64,000 nt of DNA from Excoecaria cochinchinensis (Eukaryota > Streptophyta > Magnoliopsida > Malpighiales > Euphorbiaceae). How positions within the stretch are numbered: position 1 is the first letter of the stretch; every line of letters begins with the position of its first letter. Under the pieces are notes generated by a model. That model worked only from the letters and a program-made list of their open reading frames with translations, was not told where the DNA came from and did not search any database. The translations under genes and the position numbers were made by a program. The DNA lies in NCBI GenBank assembly GCA_947683425.1, contig CANTUQ010000324.1:248001-312000 (forward strand), written 5' to 3'. Of the stretch, positions 23,087 to 34,394 are shown piece by piece.

Positions 23087-23309
23087 TGGGGAAACACACA
23101 AATCAAATGGACGGCCATTCACAATGGTCGTCAAGCAAAACACATACAGATGGCATACTCAAAAATACACATTAGATAAGAGTATGAACATACGAACATA
23201 TAGAGTCATACATTTAATATAACATAACTGTCTTCATAATATCACATTAATAAACATATTCGGATAATACATTCTCATAATTAGCAAAATAAATCCAAAC
23301 AATAAAGCA

Positions 23310-23582
23310 CCTGCTGACTCAAGGTAGTGGATAACGAGTGAACGGACAGTACTTTACGGGTACGGACCGATTACAGACAGTACCTTACGGGTATGAATCG
23401 AAAACCAATTTACTTTATCATTTGTAAAACATTTTATAAAGGGACCTTAAACAAGATCCAAACACATTAGAGGGTTCGCGAGGAACCAAACGGGACCTAA
23501 TCGGGGTCCAAACTGAACTGAGACAGCAACTATAAGACTCTATTAGGCATGCCTAACTATCCATTTAGTTGACTCGCAGGCT
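23310..23582 (-). promoter_or_regulatory. Conserved multi-hairpin LTR module, copy c2
   Basis: Intact version of copy c: closing arms CCTG...AGTGGATA and TATCCATT...CAGG (one pair weakened), two GTAC hairpins with TTAC loops, GGTTC-GCGAG-GAACC at 23473-23487, and TTAGGCATGCCTAA at 23543-23556. Confidence 0.65.
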
Positions 23583-23774
23583 AAATTACACAATTAACGT
23601 CCATAGTTCAATTATAACAAGCAAAGAATTCACATACTTTGATAAATTCGTACATGCAAATATCATCCATCTTACTAGTATACAGCTCATAATAAGTGAC
23701 AATGTGTGCTAAAATCAATAATTTAACATCCCTAAATCATGTGAAATAAATAAGATTTTATTGCAAAAATAGGG

Positions 23775-24112
23775 AAGGTCACGGTGGTAACCAGATTGGT
23801 TATCACCGTGACATACCAAGGATCTAGGTAGAATGCAAGTCTAGGGTACCTCACGGTGGTAACCCATTAGGTTGTCACCGTGACATACCCAGACCCCAAA
23901 ACAGAATGCACTTTTGGGGTACCTCACGGTGGTAACCCATTAGGTTGTCACCGTGACATACCCATTGCCCAAAACAGAAAAAAAAAGTCTGGACACCTCA
24001 CGGTGGTAACCCAAAATGGTTGCCACCGTGATATGTCCAAACTCACGGCAGAATGCATCTGGTGCGTGCCTCACGGTCGCAACCAAATTGGTTGCCACCG
24101 TGACCCATGCCC
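23775..24112. repeat. GC-rich palindrome array in the right LTR of element C
   Basis: Counterpart of the array at 8725-9062, with the same CACGGTG ... CACCGTG inverted-repeat units. Here the arms are somewhat better preserved, for example CACGGTGGTAACCCATTAGG facing GTTGTCACCGTG. Confidence 0.75.
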
Positions 24113-25203
24113 CAATGCGATACCCAAGAGCAAATTCCCACATCATTCAAGCCAAAATCCCAAAACTTCTCACTTCAACCAATAAATACTCACTCAAACT
24201 ATAAAAATAAACCAATCAAACATCATTAAATCTTGCCATAAACAAGTCCTACTCATGAATTCTAAAATCAACATCAAATTACACATTCAACCTCATCACT
24301 ATTCAGACCACAACTCCATCAATCTCACATTTGGTTCAATAACTCACAATCAAGGTTTCATGAACAATAAAAATCAAAACCCATAATATAATAACCAATA
24401 AAAACATCAAGAACATCCAAAATTTCCAGAATTTCATCCAAATTATGAATTGCCAACAATGCATAAAACACAAATTCCCAAACCTTGAAATCCTTAGCTC
24501 CAAATTAATGAGCTCCACTAGATCCAACCTTCTCTTTGCCCTTTGGCTCATGAGGAGGCTCAACTAAATATCAAACCACAAAAATACATAAACACAAAAC
24601 TCTAACTTAGATCCAAACCCAGAAAATATGAAGAAAAAAGATGAAGAAGAGGAAGAAGAAGATGGAAAATGCAGAAAACTTACTAATTAAATGCAAGATG
24701 TGATCAATTCCCACTACCAAGAGCTTGAATCCAAGCTAGGGCAACTAAAGAGTGAAGAAGAGGGAGAAGAGCAGTAGAGGGAGGAGAGGAACGGGAAAAG
24801 GGATAGGAAAATCTGATTTCCTATTTTCCTTTCCTCCTTTTACTTACCCTTACCCAAACCCTAGACACATGGCATCTCTCTAGTGGTGGAAATTAACCAC
24901 TCACACACTACAAACATACATCATGGACACACAAAGAACACCCTACTAAAACACACCCTACCATGGTATGAGCAACCACACACACAAACACAGCCCCAAG
25001 AACACACTCTACAAACATATGAGTAAGCACACCCAATTGCAACCCAATTAATTCACACCCTAACATCACACATGCACCCACATGCTAACAAAACTCTTAA
25101 AATATACATTTCTACCCAAAAAGCCCTTAATACATGTCAAAACTCACACAATGCACATGCACAAACATGGCTCATTTTACTAGGGGGCAAACGGGGTGTG
25201 ACA

Positions 25204-27815
25204 CCTCCACCCTAATAGAATATTAGGATGACCCTCTCGCCTCATGGCTCTTAGGATTGTGCAATTTTGAGCCTTTTACGGGACACAAGAGGTGTCTTGG
25301 AGGCTTCCACCCCAGCAGAATGCTGAGATGGCCCTCTCGCCTCGTTGAGCCCAAAGACCATAGTAGGTTCAGGACTTCCCAATTATTCATACATTGATTA
25401 AGTTTATAATTGAGCTTTGAATTTAGCGTTTCATCCCATTTCTCATTCAATTCGATGCAGTTAAATTAAAGCGTAAATTCAAGGGAAAGCAGTAAATAAA
25501 TAAAGCATAATTAAAGTAAAGTGTGAAAATAAGTTACAATAAAACTAGGGGCAGAATACAACCCCCATTGTAAATATAATACAAATAATACATAAAACGG
25601 GCTATTTGTTAAAGATGAGGACATTGGTCCTCGCATGTATACTTTTTAAAAAAGTGTTAAAGGTGATGGTTTATTTGGGCATGAAAAACTAGGACATTGG
25701 TCCCATTTTTATTTAGAAAAAATACCAAATTAATTAATAGAAATGTTTTTGTGATTTTCTTTTTAACGTGCATAAATAAACAATTTTATTAAAGATTACA
25801 TGGAAAAATAAATGAAAAAGCCAAATAAATGAAATATTAAAAATAAAGCAAATAAATATTTATCCCAAACGAGCCTTCTGGATCTCCTCGTGTGCTTGCA
25901 AGAATGCCTAAAAGGGAAAATAAGCTGTGAAATAAAAATAAAACACTAATGAAATAATGTTAGTAATTAAATCAATTAAACCAACTAAGTATATAATAAA
26001 TGATAAAATAAAATAAAATAAGATAAAATAAGATGACATCAAAATGACAAATGAATTACCATGTTAACAATTTAAAATAAATGAGAAAAATGTATTATGA
26101 ATGACAAATGAATTAAATGATGTGATTGAAATAAAAAAAAAAATGTTAGTGAATTAATACATAAAAATATGAACATGTTAATAATAATGAATAATAAAAA
26201 TAAACAAATAAATGAATAAACAATAAATATATAACAATAGAAACGAAAAAGAATGATAAAAAAATGAATAAAAGAATGATGAAAATAATTAAATAAATGA
26301 CGTGTTTAATTAATGTTATCCCGATTAACATAAAATATTTACATGGCAAAAAAGATCAATCAAAATAAATTAATTAATTACATATTAAAAATAATGAGAA
26401 ATCAAAGTAAAAATAAATTATTTACATGTGAGCAATAATAAGAAATCAATATTTACATGAACAAAAAATAATATATTAAAAAATTAAATGAGACAAATAT
26501 AAAAGCAATAGAATAAATAAATAATTGAAAATAATAAAAGTAATAATAGTATACATGTTAATAAATTAAATATGAACAAAATAAATAAAAGATCGAGCCT
26601 AGAATATTTGCCCTCAGAGTTTCGGATTCGATGAAGGTAAAAATGATGATTGATTTCCTTGTTTTTGATTTGCGACATTAGAATTGAATATGATAAAATG
26701 TTGGAATTTTATTCCGGAAAAATAAATTGCAAGAAGATGATGAAAGAAAATCAACAATTCTTTGATAACAAAGAATCTATTTCTTTGTCTAAAAAAAGAT
26801 TTTTATTGATAAAAAAATGTTCTCAAGCACAAATAATTGTTTTGTTTGTCTCAAGAAAAAAATCATTTATAAAAAAACTTGTTTTTTAGAAAACCAAATG
26901 AAAAAATTGGATTTGAAAAACAAACAATTATTTTGTTTGCTTCAAAATCTATTTTTTCATAAAAAAGTGATTCAAATAAAAATCATAAAAAAAACCAATT
27001 GAAAACAAGTAACAAGTTAAAAAAAATGAAATTTTGAGAGCAAACAATTATTTTATTTGTCTCAAAATTAAATCTATCAATAAAACTCATTCCAAAAATA
27101 TGTTTAGAAAAAATTCTATTGGGAAAAGAAGAAGAATGGAATTATTTTCTTTTTCTTTTTGGGGGAAAATTTCAGCTGAGAGTTAGAGAGAATTTGGAGA
27201 GGAAGAAGAAGAGAAAACTTAAAAGAAAACCCCAAAAGAAAATCACCTTCTTCATTTTTTATCTTTTTCTTTTTATATGAAGAAAATAGGAAAAAACCAT
27301 TAATTAAGAAGAAAAAATCCAATTAAATTAGATCTTATTTATTTTGAATTTTAAAAAAGGGAAAAACCTTTAAAAATCCCAAAAATATGGTTAAAAAACG
27401 GATTTTTGGGTGAAAAATAAAAAAAAAACTGATTTTAGGGCGAATTTGGCCATTTGCGGCAGAACAGGGGTGACCGACACCCGTCGGCGCATGCGACGGG
27501 CATCGGTCACGCACCCAACGTGCGGATCTGCGCTGCAGGTCGCTCCGTGCAGCGCGCTCCGCACGTTGGCGGTGCGCGCGCCGACATTCATGGAATTTCT
27601 TTTTCTAATTTTAAATTTAACTAAAAAATACTATAATTTCTAAACCCCATTTTTCAAATCTAATTTTAATAATATTTTTTAATATTTTTATTTTTTCATT
27701 TTAAAATACAAATTTGAACAGGAAATTATCACTTTTAACCTTTTTGCCTGTGAGTAGGCATCTTATCATCATTAGGTAACTCTGATCTGGGCTATGTCAC
27801 GACCCGGTGTCTACA
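25204..27815 (-). repeat. Tat-type gypsy LTR, truncated at its 3' end
   Basis: In minus orientation it starts TGTAGACACCGGG at 27815 and is homologous to the other Tat LTRs of the window (start motif, GATTACCTAATGATGA-like block, TCTGAGGGCAAA motif near 26615). The expected end GCACGTCACA is missing; the element C LTR begins there instead. An AT-rich AATAATAA-like tract lies at about 26100-26600 where sister LTRs carry long TTA microsatellites. The sequence upstream of its start is not a polypurine tract, so it was a 5' or solo LTR. No gene is seen. Confidence 0.75.
27470..27575. other. GC-rich island with two long hairpins in a Tat LTR
   Basis: Two adjoining inverted repeats. GTGACCGACACCCGTCG pairs with CGACGGGCATCGGTCAC, and CCAACGTGCGGA pairs with TCCGCACGTTGG with further inner pairing CTGCGCTGCA/TGCAGCGCG. 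It is set in a strongly AT-rich LTR. Confidence 0.75.
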
Positions 27816-28339
27816 TTGGCCCGCTCGACATAGCCCGATTCAGCATGGGAGTCTTCACGACACATGAAGTTCTTCACGAGTTGTGGAGATAGCCTGTTCG
27901 GAATGAGAGCCGCTCGGCGTGGGAGCCTGCTCGGCAGGAAGTGCCCGCTCGGCTGACAGTGCACATCTCGGCTGTTTGTGCATGTCTTGGCTATCTGTGC
28001 ACATCTCGGTAGATGGAGCATGACTCGTGCTTCCTTGGCTACTATCGCGAGCGCGACTTACTGTCACGAGCGCGACAGTGACCTATATGCCCGCCTACCC
28101 TATTTTTCGAAAATGGTTTTCAAGATCCTTTTTACATGGGTTTTTACTGCATGGTACATGATTTGTCTTATATATGGATTGTTAAATAAGAAGTGATATG
28201 TTCATGATAAAATTTGTATATGATTTATATGTCTTCGAAATTGGTTAATATACATGTATACATGAAACTATAAGATGGTACATGATTTTATTCTCTGTTA
28301 TATGATAATTATACTAGAATATGATTGAGTTGTTACTTG

Positions 28340-28587
28340 AGCCTGATAATCATAGTAGTGGATAGATAAGCGCTTATCAAGGGTTAGAGTGTGAATGCAG
28401 CTGCTATATGTTAAAAGTTATATGTTGACCCCATTTGGGTTTATATGATTTGAGACTTCGGTTTTCGGTATGCCTTCGGGTATACATGTTTACACATGAT
28501 TCGAGACTCTTGTCTCTATATGCTTGGATACCATATCCTATCATTATCATTAGTACCCGTATCCACTAGTTAGTGAGTAATCAGGCT
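28340..28587 (+). promoter_or_regulatory. Conserved multi-hairpin LTR module, copy d
   Basis: Inverted relative to the other copies. Arms AGCCTG...TAGTGGATA and TATCCACTA...TCAGGCT, self-complementary GATAAGCGCTTATC at 28365-28378, CCCATTTGGG, and a GGTATGCCTTCGGGTATAC hairpin. Confidence 0.6.
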
Positions 28588-28970
28588 ATTATATGAGATT
28601 TGGTACATGAGACCATTATATATGATTATGATATATGTTCTATATGAATATGAAAATGGATATATGTTACAGGTATATGTACATGCGATATGATAAGATA
28701 TGATACGATACTTGTATTTGGATATGAATGGTTAAATGTTTATATTGTGAAGATGCATAAGAATATTGATTACGTGGATTTAAATGATTAATTCCCTTAT
28801 CTGGTGGATACGCATATGACGAAATAGCAATGGTTACATTCCTATATACATGTGTGTGATGAATACTTATTATAAGCATGAGTAGTATGCGTTTATATGC
28901 TTTATTTCTTGTTAAGTTCATATATAGTGTTATTGCAGTTATATATACATGCATGTTTTGTTCCTCCCCA

Positions 28971-28988
28971 CTAAGCGTTATCGCTTAG
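28971..28988 (+). promoter_or_regulatory. Conserved LTR stem-loop, copy d
   Basis: CTAAGCG-TTAT-CGCTTAG preceded by CCCCA, the reverse complement of copies a and b, about 363 bases from the LTR end. Confidence 0.6.
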
Positions 28989-29351
28989 CACGGGTTATTT
29001 TCTCGTGTAGGTGGCAGGTTCATTTTGGAGTCGAACATTTGCAAGTCGGCCACTAGAAGTCGTTTGTTGGAGTTCTTTTTGTCTTCCGCTATATTTTTGT
29101 ATTGATATAAGTATTGTTTATGGAGTTTAATTTTGGAAATGTAATTCTTGTAAACAAACGATTTTGTATATGTTTATATTTAATGTTTACAAATCCCTTT
29201 TGTAAACGATATGGTTATTTATACATGGATTTGTTATCTTTAGATTAAATGTATTGGTTTTATATATATTGTTTGCTCATTTGTATATGATTATATGATT
29301 GGTTTGTGTAGCGCTCCAGTATCCTTCTAAGGGGGATATCGGGGTGTGACA

Positions 29352-29889
29352 GGTTTTGTGTTGTTTATGATGATTTGGAAGTTTAATTTGAGTTGTGTTG
29401 AAGTTTGGGTTGAATTGGAGATTTGGATAAAGTTTGGAGGAGATGTGATTCTGCAGAATTGCTGAAGAACTAGAAAATGCGACTCTGTTGTGAGCGCGAT
29501 AGAGCTCAATGATTTTAGCATCTCACAGTTGGTCGAGCTCTGTTCTATCGAGCAACAGCAGTGTGTATGCTATCGCGAACGCATAAGAATGCGTAGTGCT
29601 GAGCTGAGGCTGGGCAGCACTATCGCGAGCGCGCACGAGTGCGCGATCGCGATAATGATATCTGGTGCGTTCAGTTGCGAGCGCGACGAATGTCACAAGT
29701 GCGATAGAAGCCGATCTGTTCCTTTGCGCGCGAGCATGAGGCTTGTTGCGAGCACGGTGTTCAGGGAGATTTTTGCTCCAAAAGTACATCCAAACGCATA
29801 TTTCGATTCAAAAATGTACAATCAAAGCATCTCAACTCAAATTAATCAAAACCCATAACATTTACACACACATAAACAAATACAATCAC
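29352..29889 (+). repeat. Second chromovirus LTR fragment with TCGCG palindromes, then unassigned sequence
   Basis: 29352-29476 resembles the reverse complement of the LTR region near 51300. 29478-29762 is an array of TCGCGAGCGCGAC-like palindromes. The multi-hairpin module that should follow is missing, so the fragment is cut at about 29762. 29763-29889 is AT-rich sequence that I cannot assign. No gene. Confidence 0.5.
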
Positions 29890-31135
29890 ACCTCCTGCTT
29901 TTCAACCGTAGACTTCTCAGGGAGCAGCCAGCTAACCGAAGACCTCTCAGGGGGCGATCAACCGAAGACTTCTCAGGGAGCAGCCAACTAACCGAAGACC
30001 TCTCAGGGGCGATCAACCGAAGACCTCTCAAGGGGCAGCCAACCACCAGAAGACCTCTCAGGGGGCAGCGAACAGAAGACCTCTCAGGGGGCAATCAACC
30101 GAAGACTCCTCAGGGAGCAGCCAACTAACCGAAGACCTCTCAGGGGGCGATCAACCGAAGACCTCTCAGGGGGCAACTAATCAAAGACCTCTCAGGGGGC
30201 GATCAATCAAAGACCTCTCAGGGGGTAGCTAATCAAAGACATCTTAGGGGGCGATCAACCGAAGACCTTTTAGGGGGTGACAAACCGAAGACCTCTCAGG
30301 GGGCGATCAACCGAAGACTTCTCAGGGAGCAGCCAACTAATCGAAGACCTCTCAGGGGGCGATCAACCGAAGACCTCTCAGGAGGCAGCCAACCATCAGA
30401 AGACCTCCCAGGGGGCGGCGAACCGAAGACCTCTCAGGGGGCGATCAATCGAAGACTTCTCAGGGAGTAGCCAACTAACCGAAGACCTCTCAGGAGGCGA
30501 TCAACCGAAGAACTCTCAGGGGGCAACTAATCAAAGACCTCTCAGGGGGCGATCAATCAAAGACCTCTCAGGGGGCAGCTAATCGAAGACCTCTTAGGGG
30601 GCGATCAACCGAAGACCTCTTAGGGGATGACGTACCGAAGACCTCTCAGGGGGCGATCAACCGAAGACTTCTCAGGGAGCAGCCAGCTAATCGAAGACCT
30701 CTCAGGGGGCGATCAACCGAAGACCTCTCAGGAGGCAGCCAACCATCAGAAGACCTCTCAGGGGGTGGCGAACTGAAGACCTCTCAGGTGGCGATCAACC
30801 AAAGATTTCTCAGGGAGCAGCCAACTAACCGAAGACCTCTCAAGGAGCGATCAACCGAAGACCTCTCAGGGGGCAGCTAATTATAGACCTCTTAGGGGGC
30901 AACCAACCATCCAAAGACCTCTCAGGGGGCAGCTGTCCGAAGACCTCTCAAGGGGCAGCTAATCGAAGACCTCTCAGGGGGCGATCAACTGAAGACCTCT
31001 CAGGGGGCACCAGCCAGTTAAAGACCTCTCGGGGGGCACCAGCCAGTCAAAGACCTCTCAGGGGGCACCAGCCAATCGAAGACCTCTCAGGGGGGCACCG
31101 ATCAGCCAAAGACCTCCCAGGGGGCACCACCTCAG
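29890..31135 (+). repeat. Tandem repeat array in a Tat 3' untranslated region, with 350 bp higher-order period
   Basis: Units of mostly 26 or 30 bp share GAAGACCTCTCAGGGGGC, followed by a variable GATCAACC or AGCCAACTAA tail. A variant unit with TTCTCAGGGAGCAG recurs at 29954, 30091, 30303, 30439, 30653 and 30791, giving spacings of 137/212/136/214/138, that is, a higher-order period of about 350 bp. A frame is open over part of the array (30277-30582), but it follows from the repeat and lacks any domain. The array lies just upstream of a polypurine tract and 3' LTR. Confidence 0.85.
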
Positions 31136-31252
31136 AAAGGATAACACTCCAACGACACCATCCAGTCCAAAGAAATGACCGCGTTAGGTACGTGTCTCTT
31201 TCCTTCTTTTCTGAATTTTGGCTCACCTAGAGACCCAAGTTCTAGGTTCCCC

Positions 31253-31267
31253 AAAATTGGGGGCAAC
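31253..31267 (+). other. Polypurine tract of Tat element 1
   Basis: AAAATTGGGGGCAAC immediately before the LTR start TGTAGACACCG. The same tract occurs before the second Tat 3' LTR at 42325. Confidence 0.8.
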
Positions 31268-32550
31268 TGTAGACACCGAGTCCCGAGGAGGTCCAAGATC
31301 AGGATTACCCAATAATGAAAATGATACCTGCGCATAGGTAAAGGTGTCAAAAATAATATTTTTCTCGTCGAGACCCTTATTATTTTTTAAATAAAAATAG
31401 ACAAATAAATATATATAAATTAAATTAAATTAAATTAAAAATAAATAAGTAAATAAATAGGAAGTATAATTTTTTTATATATGCCAAAATTTTGATTAAA
31501 AAAAAATTTATATTTAAAAAGGGAATTAAATTAATCAATTAATGATAAAGGTTCAAAAATGTTTACTATTAAGAAAAAGAAAAAATGATTTAATTAAAAA
31601 AAAAAGAGAGCAAAAGTCCAAAACGTGAGGACAAATGCATTTATTTGGAAATGCAAAAGTAAAGTGGCCATGTTATAAGTGGTCGCGTCTTGCGTTTCAC
31701 CGGAATTCGTGCGCGTTGCCGGCCTCCAAATGCAGGCATTTTGTCCGCCCGATCGCTTTCGCGTTCGTTTTCTTGCATTTTTTGGTCATTTGCAGTCCGA
31801 TTTTTCCGTTTTCTTTCATGTTTTTATGCTTTTTTCGGTTAACTAAAAATGAAATAGGCTTTGTCTCTTTCCATTTTTGGATGAGGCAGAAATTAAAAGG
31901 AAAACTGGGTTTCATTTTCAAGGGGCGGCAACTTTTATTCAAAAGAAAATTGAGTTTTTCTCTCCAGCTTGAGACAGCCGATGGATTTCAAGAAAAAAAA
32001 AATATTCAGATTTTTATCATCTAGCTCTTCTTCTTCCTCTTTTCTTAAAACTATTTTATCCAGTCGGAGGGGTTCATTTTCAAACAAAGGAAAATTAATT
32101 TCCTTTGTTTTACACCATCTCCGCAAAAATGCTCTCTTAAATTTCATCCATTTAAACTTGGATTTTTTTTTCAAATGTTTTTAGTTTTACTACCAAAAAA
32201 AACCGACAAGGAAGACGGATCGAAGCATCGCTTTCTCCGATCTATAATTTCTGAGGGTAAACACATTGGACCCATTCACGTTTATTTTCATTAATTATTC
32301 ACTGTTGTTAATATCTTCGTTTTCGCCATTGTTGCTCTATTTATTGTCTAATATCTTCAATGTTTTTGGCTACTGTTTTTAGGCTTGCTCTTCTTGTGAT
32401 TTTAATCTAACTTTTGTCATTTTACATATCTATTTGTTGTGGCCGTCAATCTTCTTCTTCTTCATTATTATTCTGATTATTATTATTATTACTATCATAT
32501 GTTGTTATCATTATTGTTATTTTATTAGTTGTTCACATTATCTTATGTTT

Positions 32551-32600
<50 letters not shown>

Positions 32601-32677
32601 TGCTTTAGCATTTATAATTATTATTATTGTCATTATAAATATGTTTGCTTCCTTGGTCCTTCTCACTGTCATCCCTC

Positions 32678-32752
<75 letters not shown>

Positions 32753-32758
32753 ATGGTT

Positions 32759-32846
<88 letters not shown>

Positions 32847-32988
32847 CGTATTTATTTATTGTTAGTATTATTATTTCATGCTTATCTTACTTTATTATTA
32901 TTATTATTACGATTTTTGCTTGTGTTATTGTTATTTTTATTGTGGTTATTACTATTATTATCGTTATTATTATACTATTATGCTACTG

Positions 32989-33085
<97 letters not shown>

Positions 33086-34394
33086 CATTATTATTATTAT
33101 TATTATTATTTCATTTTTGCTATTGTCATTATTTTGTCATTATTTCTATTATTATTTTTATCTTTTTTTTGCATGACTTATTTTTAAGTTCCCGTCGCAT
33201 GTAAATTGTCTGCATATTAAATTGACATGTCTAATTTAATCTATTTTATCTCATACACATTTGCTAATTATTTTTGCATGTCCTCTAGCCTTATATTTAT
33301 TTGGTTAATTTTCTGAATTGTTACTAATATTTTAATGTCATTTGTTATTTGGAAATTTAAATGTGAACTTGCATTATGTGAGCATTCTCATGACCACGCA
33401 GAGGGGTCACTACGCGTAGAGGATCACGTCGGTTTGGTGAGACCTTTCTTATTTCCCTCCCTTTTGTTGTGTTTGTTTGCAAATAGTTATCTTATTTATG
33501 CACGCGTGAGATAAAAAGTCACAAAAATATTTTTATAATTAAATTGGGTTTTTACTAATAAAATTGGGACCAATGTCCCTCATTTTAGTCAAGCAATGGA
33601 AAATACCACAATAAAACGAAGAGTTAAGTTTTCTCCAAAAATGGGATCACTCATCCCGGTTTTTAATCCAATGATCAAAATAACTCTTCGAACCCTCTTT
33701 AAATAAACACGAAGGAATCAATGTTCCTAAACCTTCAAACGAGCGCGAATGTTCCTAAAACAAACGAATGCCCTGATTTATGTATGTTTTTCTTATGATT
33801 TTGTTTGACTGTTTTAAATTTAAGTTAATTTTCTTTTGGGCCCTTGTAATTAATTTTGGGGCAACATTATTTAGTTTTGGAATTGTATTCCGTCCCAATT
33901 TATATTTTTAGTCTTCTTTCAAATGGGATTGTATTCCGCCCCGACTTCTTTTGTAATTGTGTGCTTGTGTGTTTACTGCTTTCCTTTATTGCTTCCTTTA
34001 TCACTTTTCTTTATTCTCTTTACGTGCTTGTAATGCACCTTTAATTTAAACGCATAAATTGTGTGAGATAAGAGATAGAATTTTAGAAAATTAAAAACTC
34101 ATTTATAATTAACAAAAGCATAAATAAGAGTGAAGTTCCGAACACCAATCTCTGGTCTAGACCAATAAGAGGTTAGAGACCTTTCCCAATTTCTAGTAAA
34201 TTGGGTGATGATTTCATGATACCTCAAAAATGCCTAAAGGCGTCGTGGGGCTAGATGTTCCTTTCCAATATTCTATTGGAAAGGAAGCATCCAAGATGTC
34301 TCATGGTGCCCATGATCAAAAAGACGCGAACCAATCCCTCGAATTCTAAAAGCGGGTTCAACGAGGGCCTTTGCTAAGTTCAGCGCACGTCACA
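31268..34394 (+). repeat. 3' LTR of Tat element 1, 3127 bp
   Basis: It starts TGTAGACACCGAG after a polypurine tract and ends GCACGTCACA. Landmarks: GGATTACCCAATAATGA near the start, a GC-richer patch at 31680-31770, the TCTGAGGGTAAACAC motif at about 32248, a very long TTA/ATT microsatellite, and the GACCAATGTCCCT block near 33570. No gene. The coding part of this element is missing; only the 3' untranslated region and LTR survive. Confidence 0.8.
32441..33174. repeat. (TTA)n compound microsatellite in a Tat LTR
   Basis: Several long pure TTA runs (32552-32600, 32680-32750, 32761-32846, 33033-33110) with a TCA run at about 32994-33032 between them. The long open frames across it are poly-Ile, poly-Leu or poly-Tyr artefacts. 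Confidence 0.95.

Larger units (their letters stand above)
22644..25203 (-). repeat. Right (5') LTR of element C, uninterrupted, 2560 bp
   Basis: It starts TGTAATACCCCC and ends GGGGTGTGACA. It carries the same modules as the left copy and shows the unoccupied sites of the nested solo LTR (near 23010), of the CACTA element (25076-25078) and of the copia LTR (25196-25203). A purine-rich AAGAAGAGGAAGAAGAAG tract lies near 24640-24662. The right flank belongs to a truncated Tat LTR. Confidence 0.9.
27816..29351 (+). repeat. Chromovirus LTR fragment, plus orientation
   Basis: It ends GGGGTGTGACA at 29351 and is the reverse-orientation relative of the solo LTR at 5404 (shared TGTAGCGCTCC and CCCCACTAAGCG blocks). 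The left part (27816-28080) is a GC-rich, degenerate repeat (CGCTCGGC and TCGCGAGCGCGAC units) truncated by the Tat LTR. No coding sequence. Confidence 0.7.

Noticed and set aside
25203..25208. Target-site duplication CACCT for an intact element 4079-25203
   Set aside because: CACCT occurs at 4074-4078 and 25202-25206, but the second overlaps the LTR end ACA, and the flanking sequences (CRM-like gag and Tat LTR) do not match, so the pair is probably chance.
28667..28954. 95-codon frame in the LTR fragment
   Set aside because: AT-rich LTR sequence without similarity; no relation to gag or pol.
30277..30582. Repeat protein with EDLSGG-type units
   Set aside because: Open only over part of the array; other units shift the frame, and the composition simply follows the DNA repeat.
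29890..31135. CRISPR-like repeat array
   Set aside because: Repeats are directly adjacent or have tails of variable length made of the same sequence, no unique spacers, no cas genes, and the context is a plant retrotransposon 3' UTR.
32434..33204. Long open frames of poly-Ile, poly-Leu, poly-Tyr or poly-Ser
   Set aside because: They are translations of TTA/TCA microsatellites, open in all frames, with no domain or start context.
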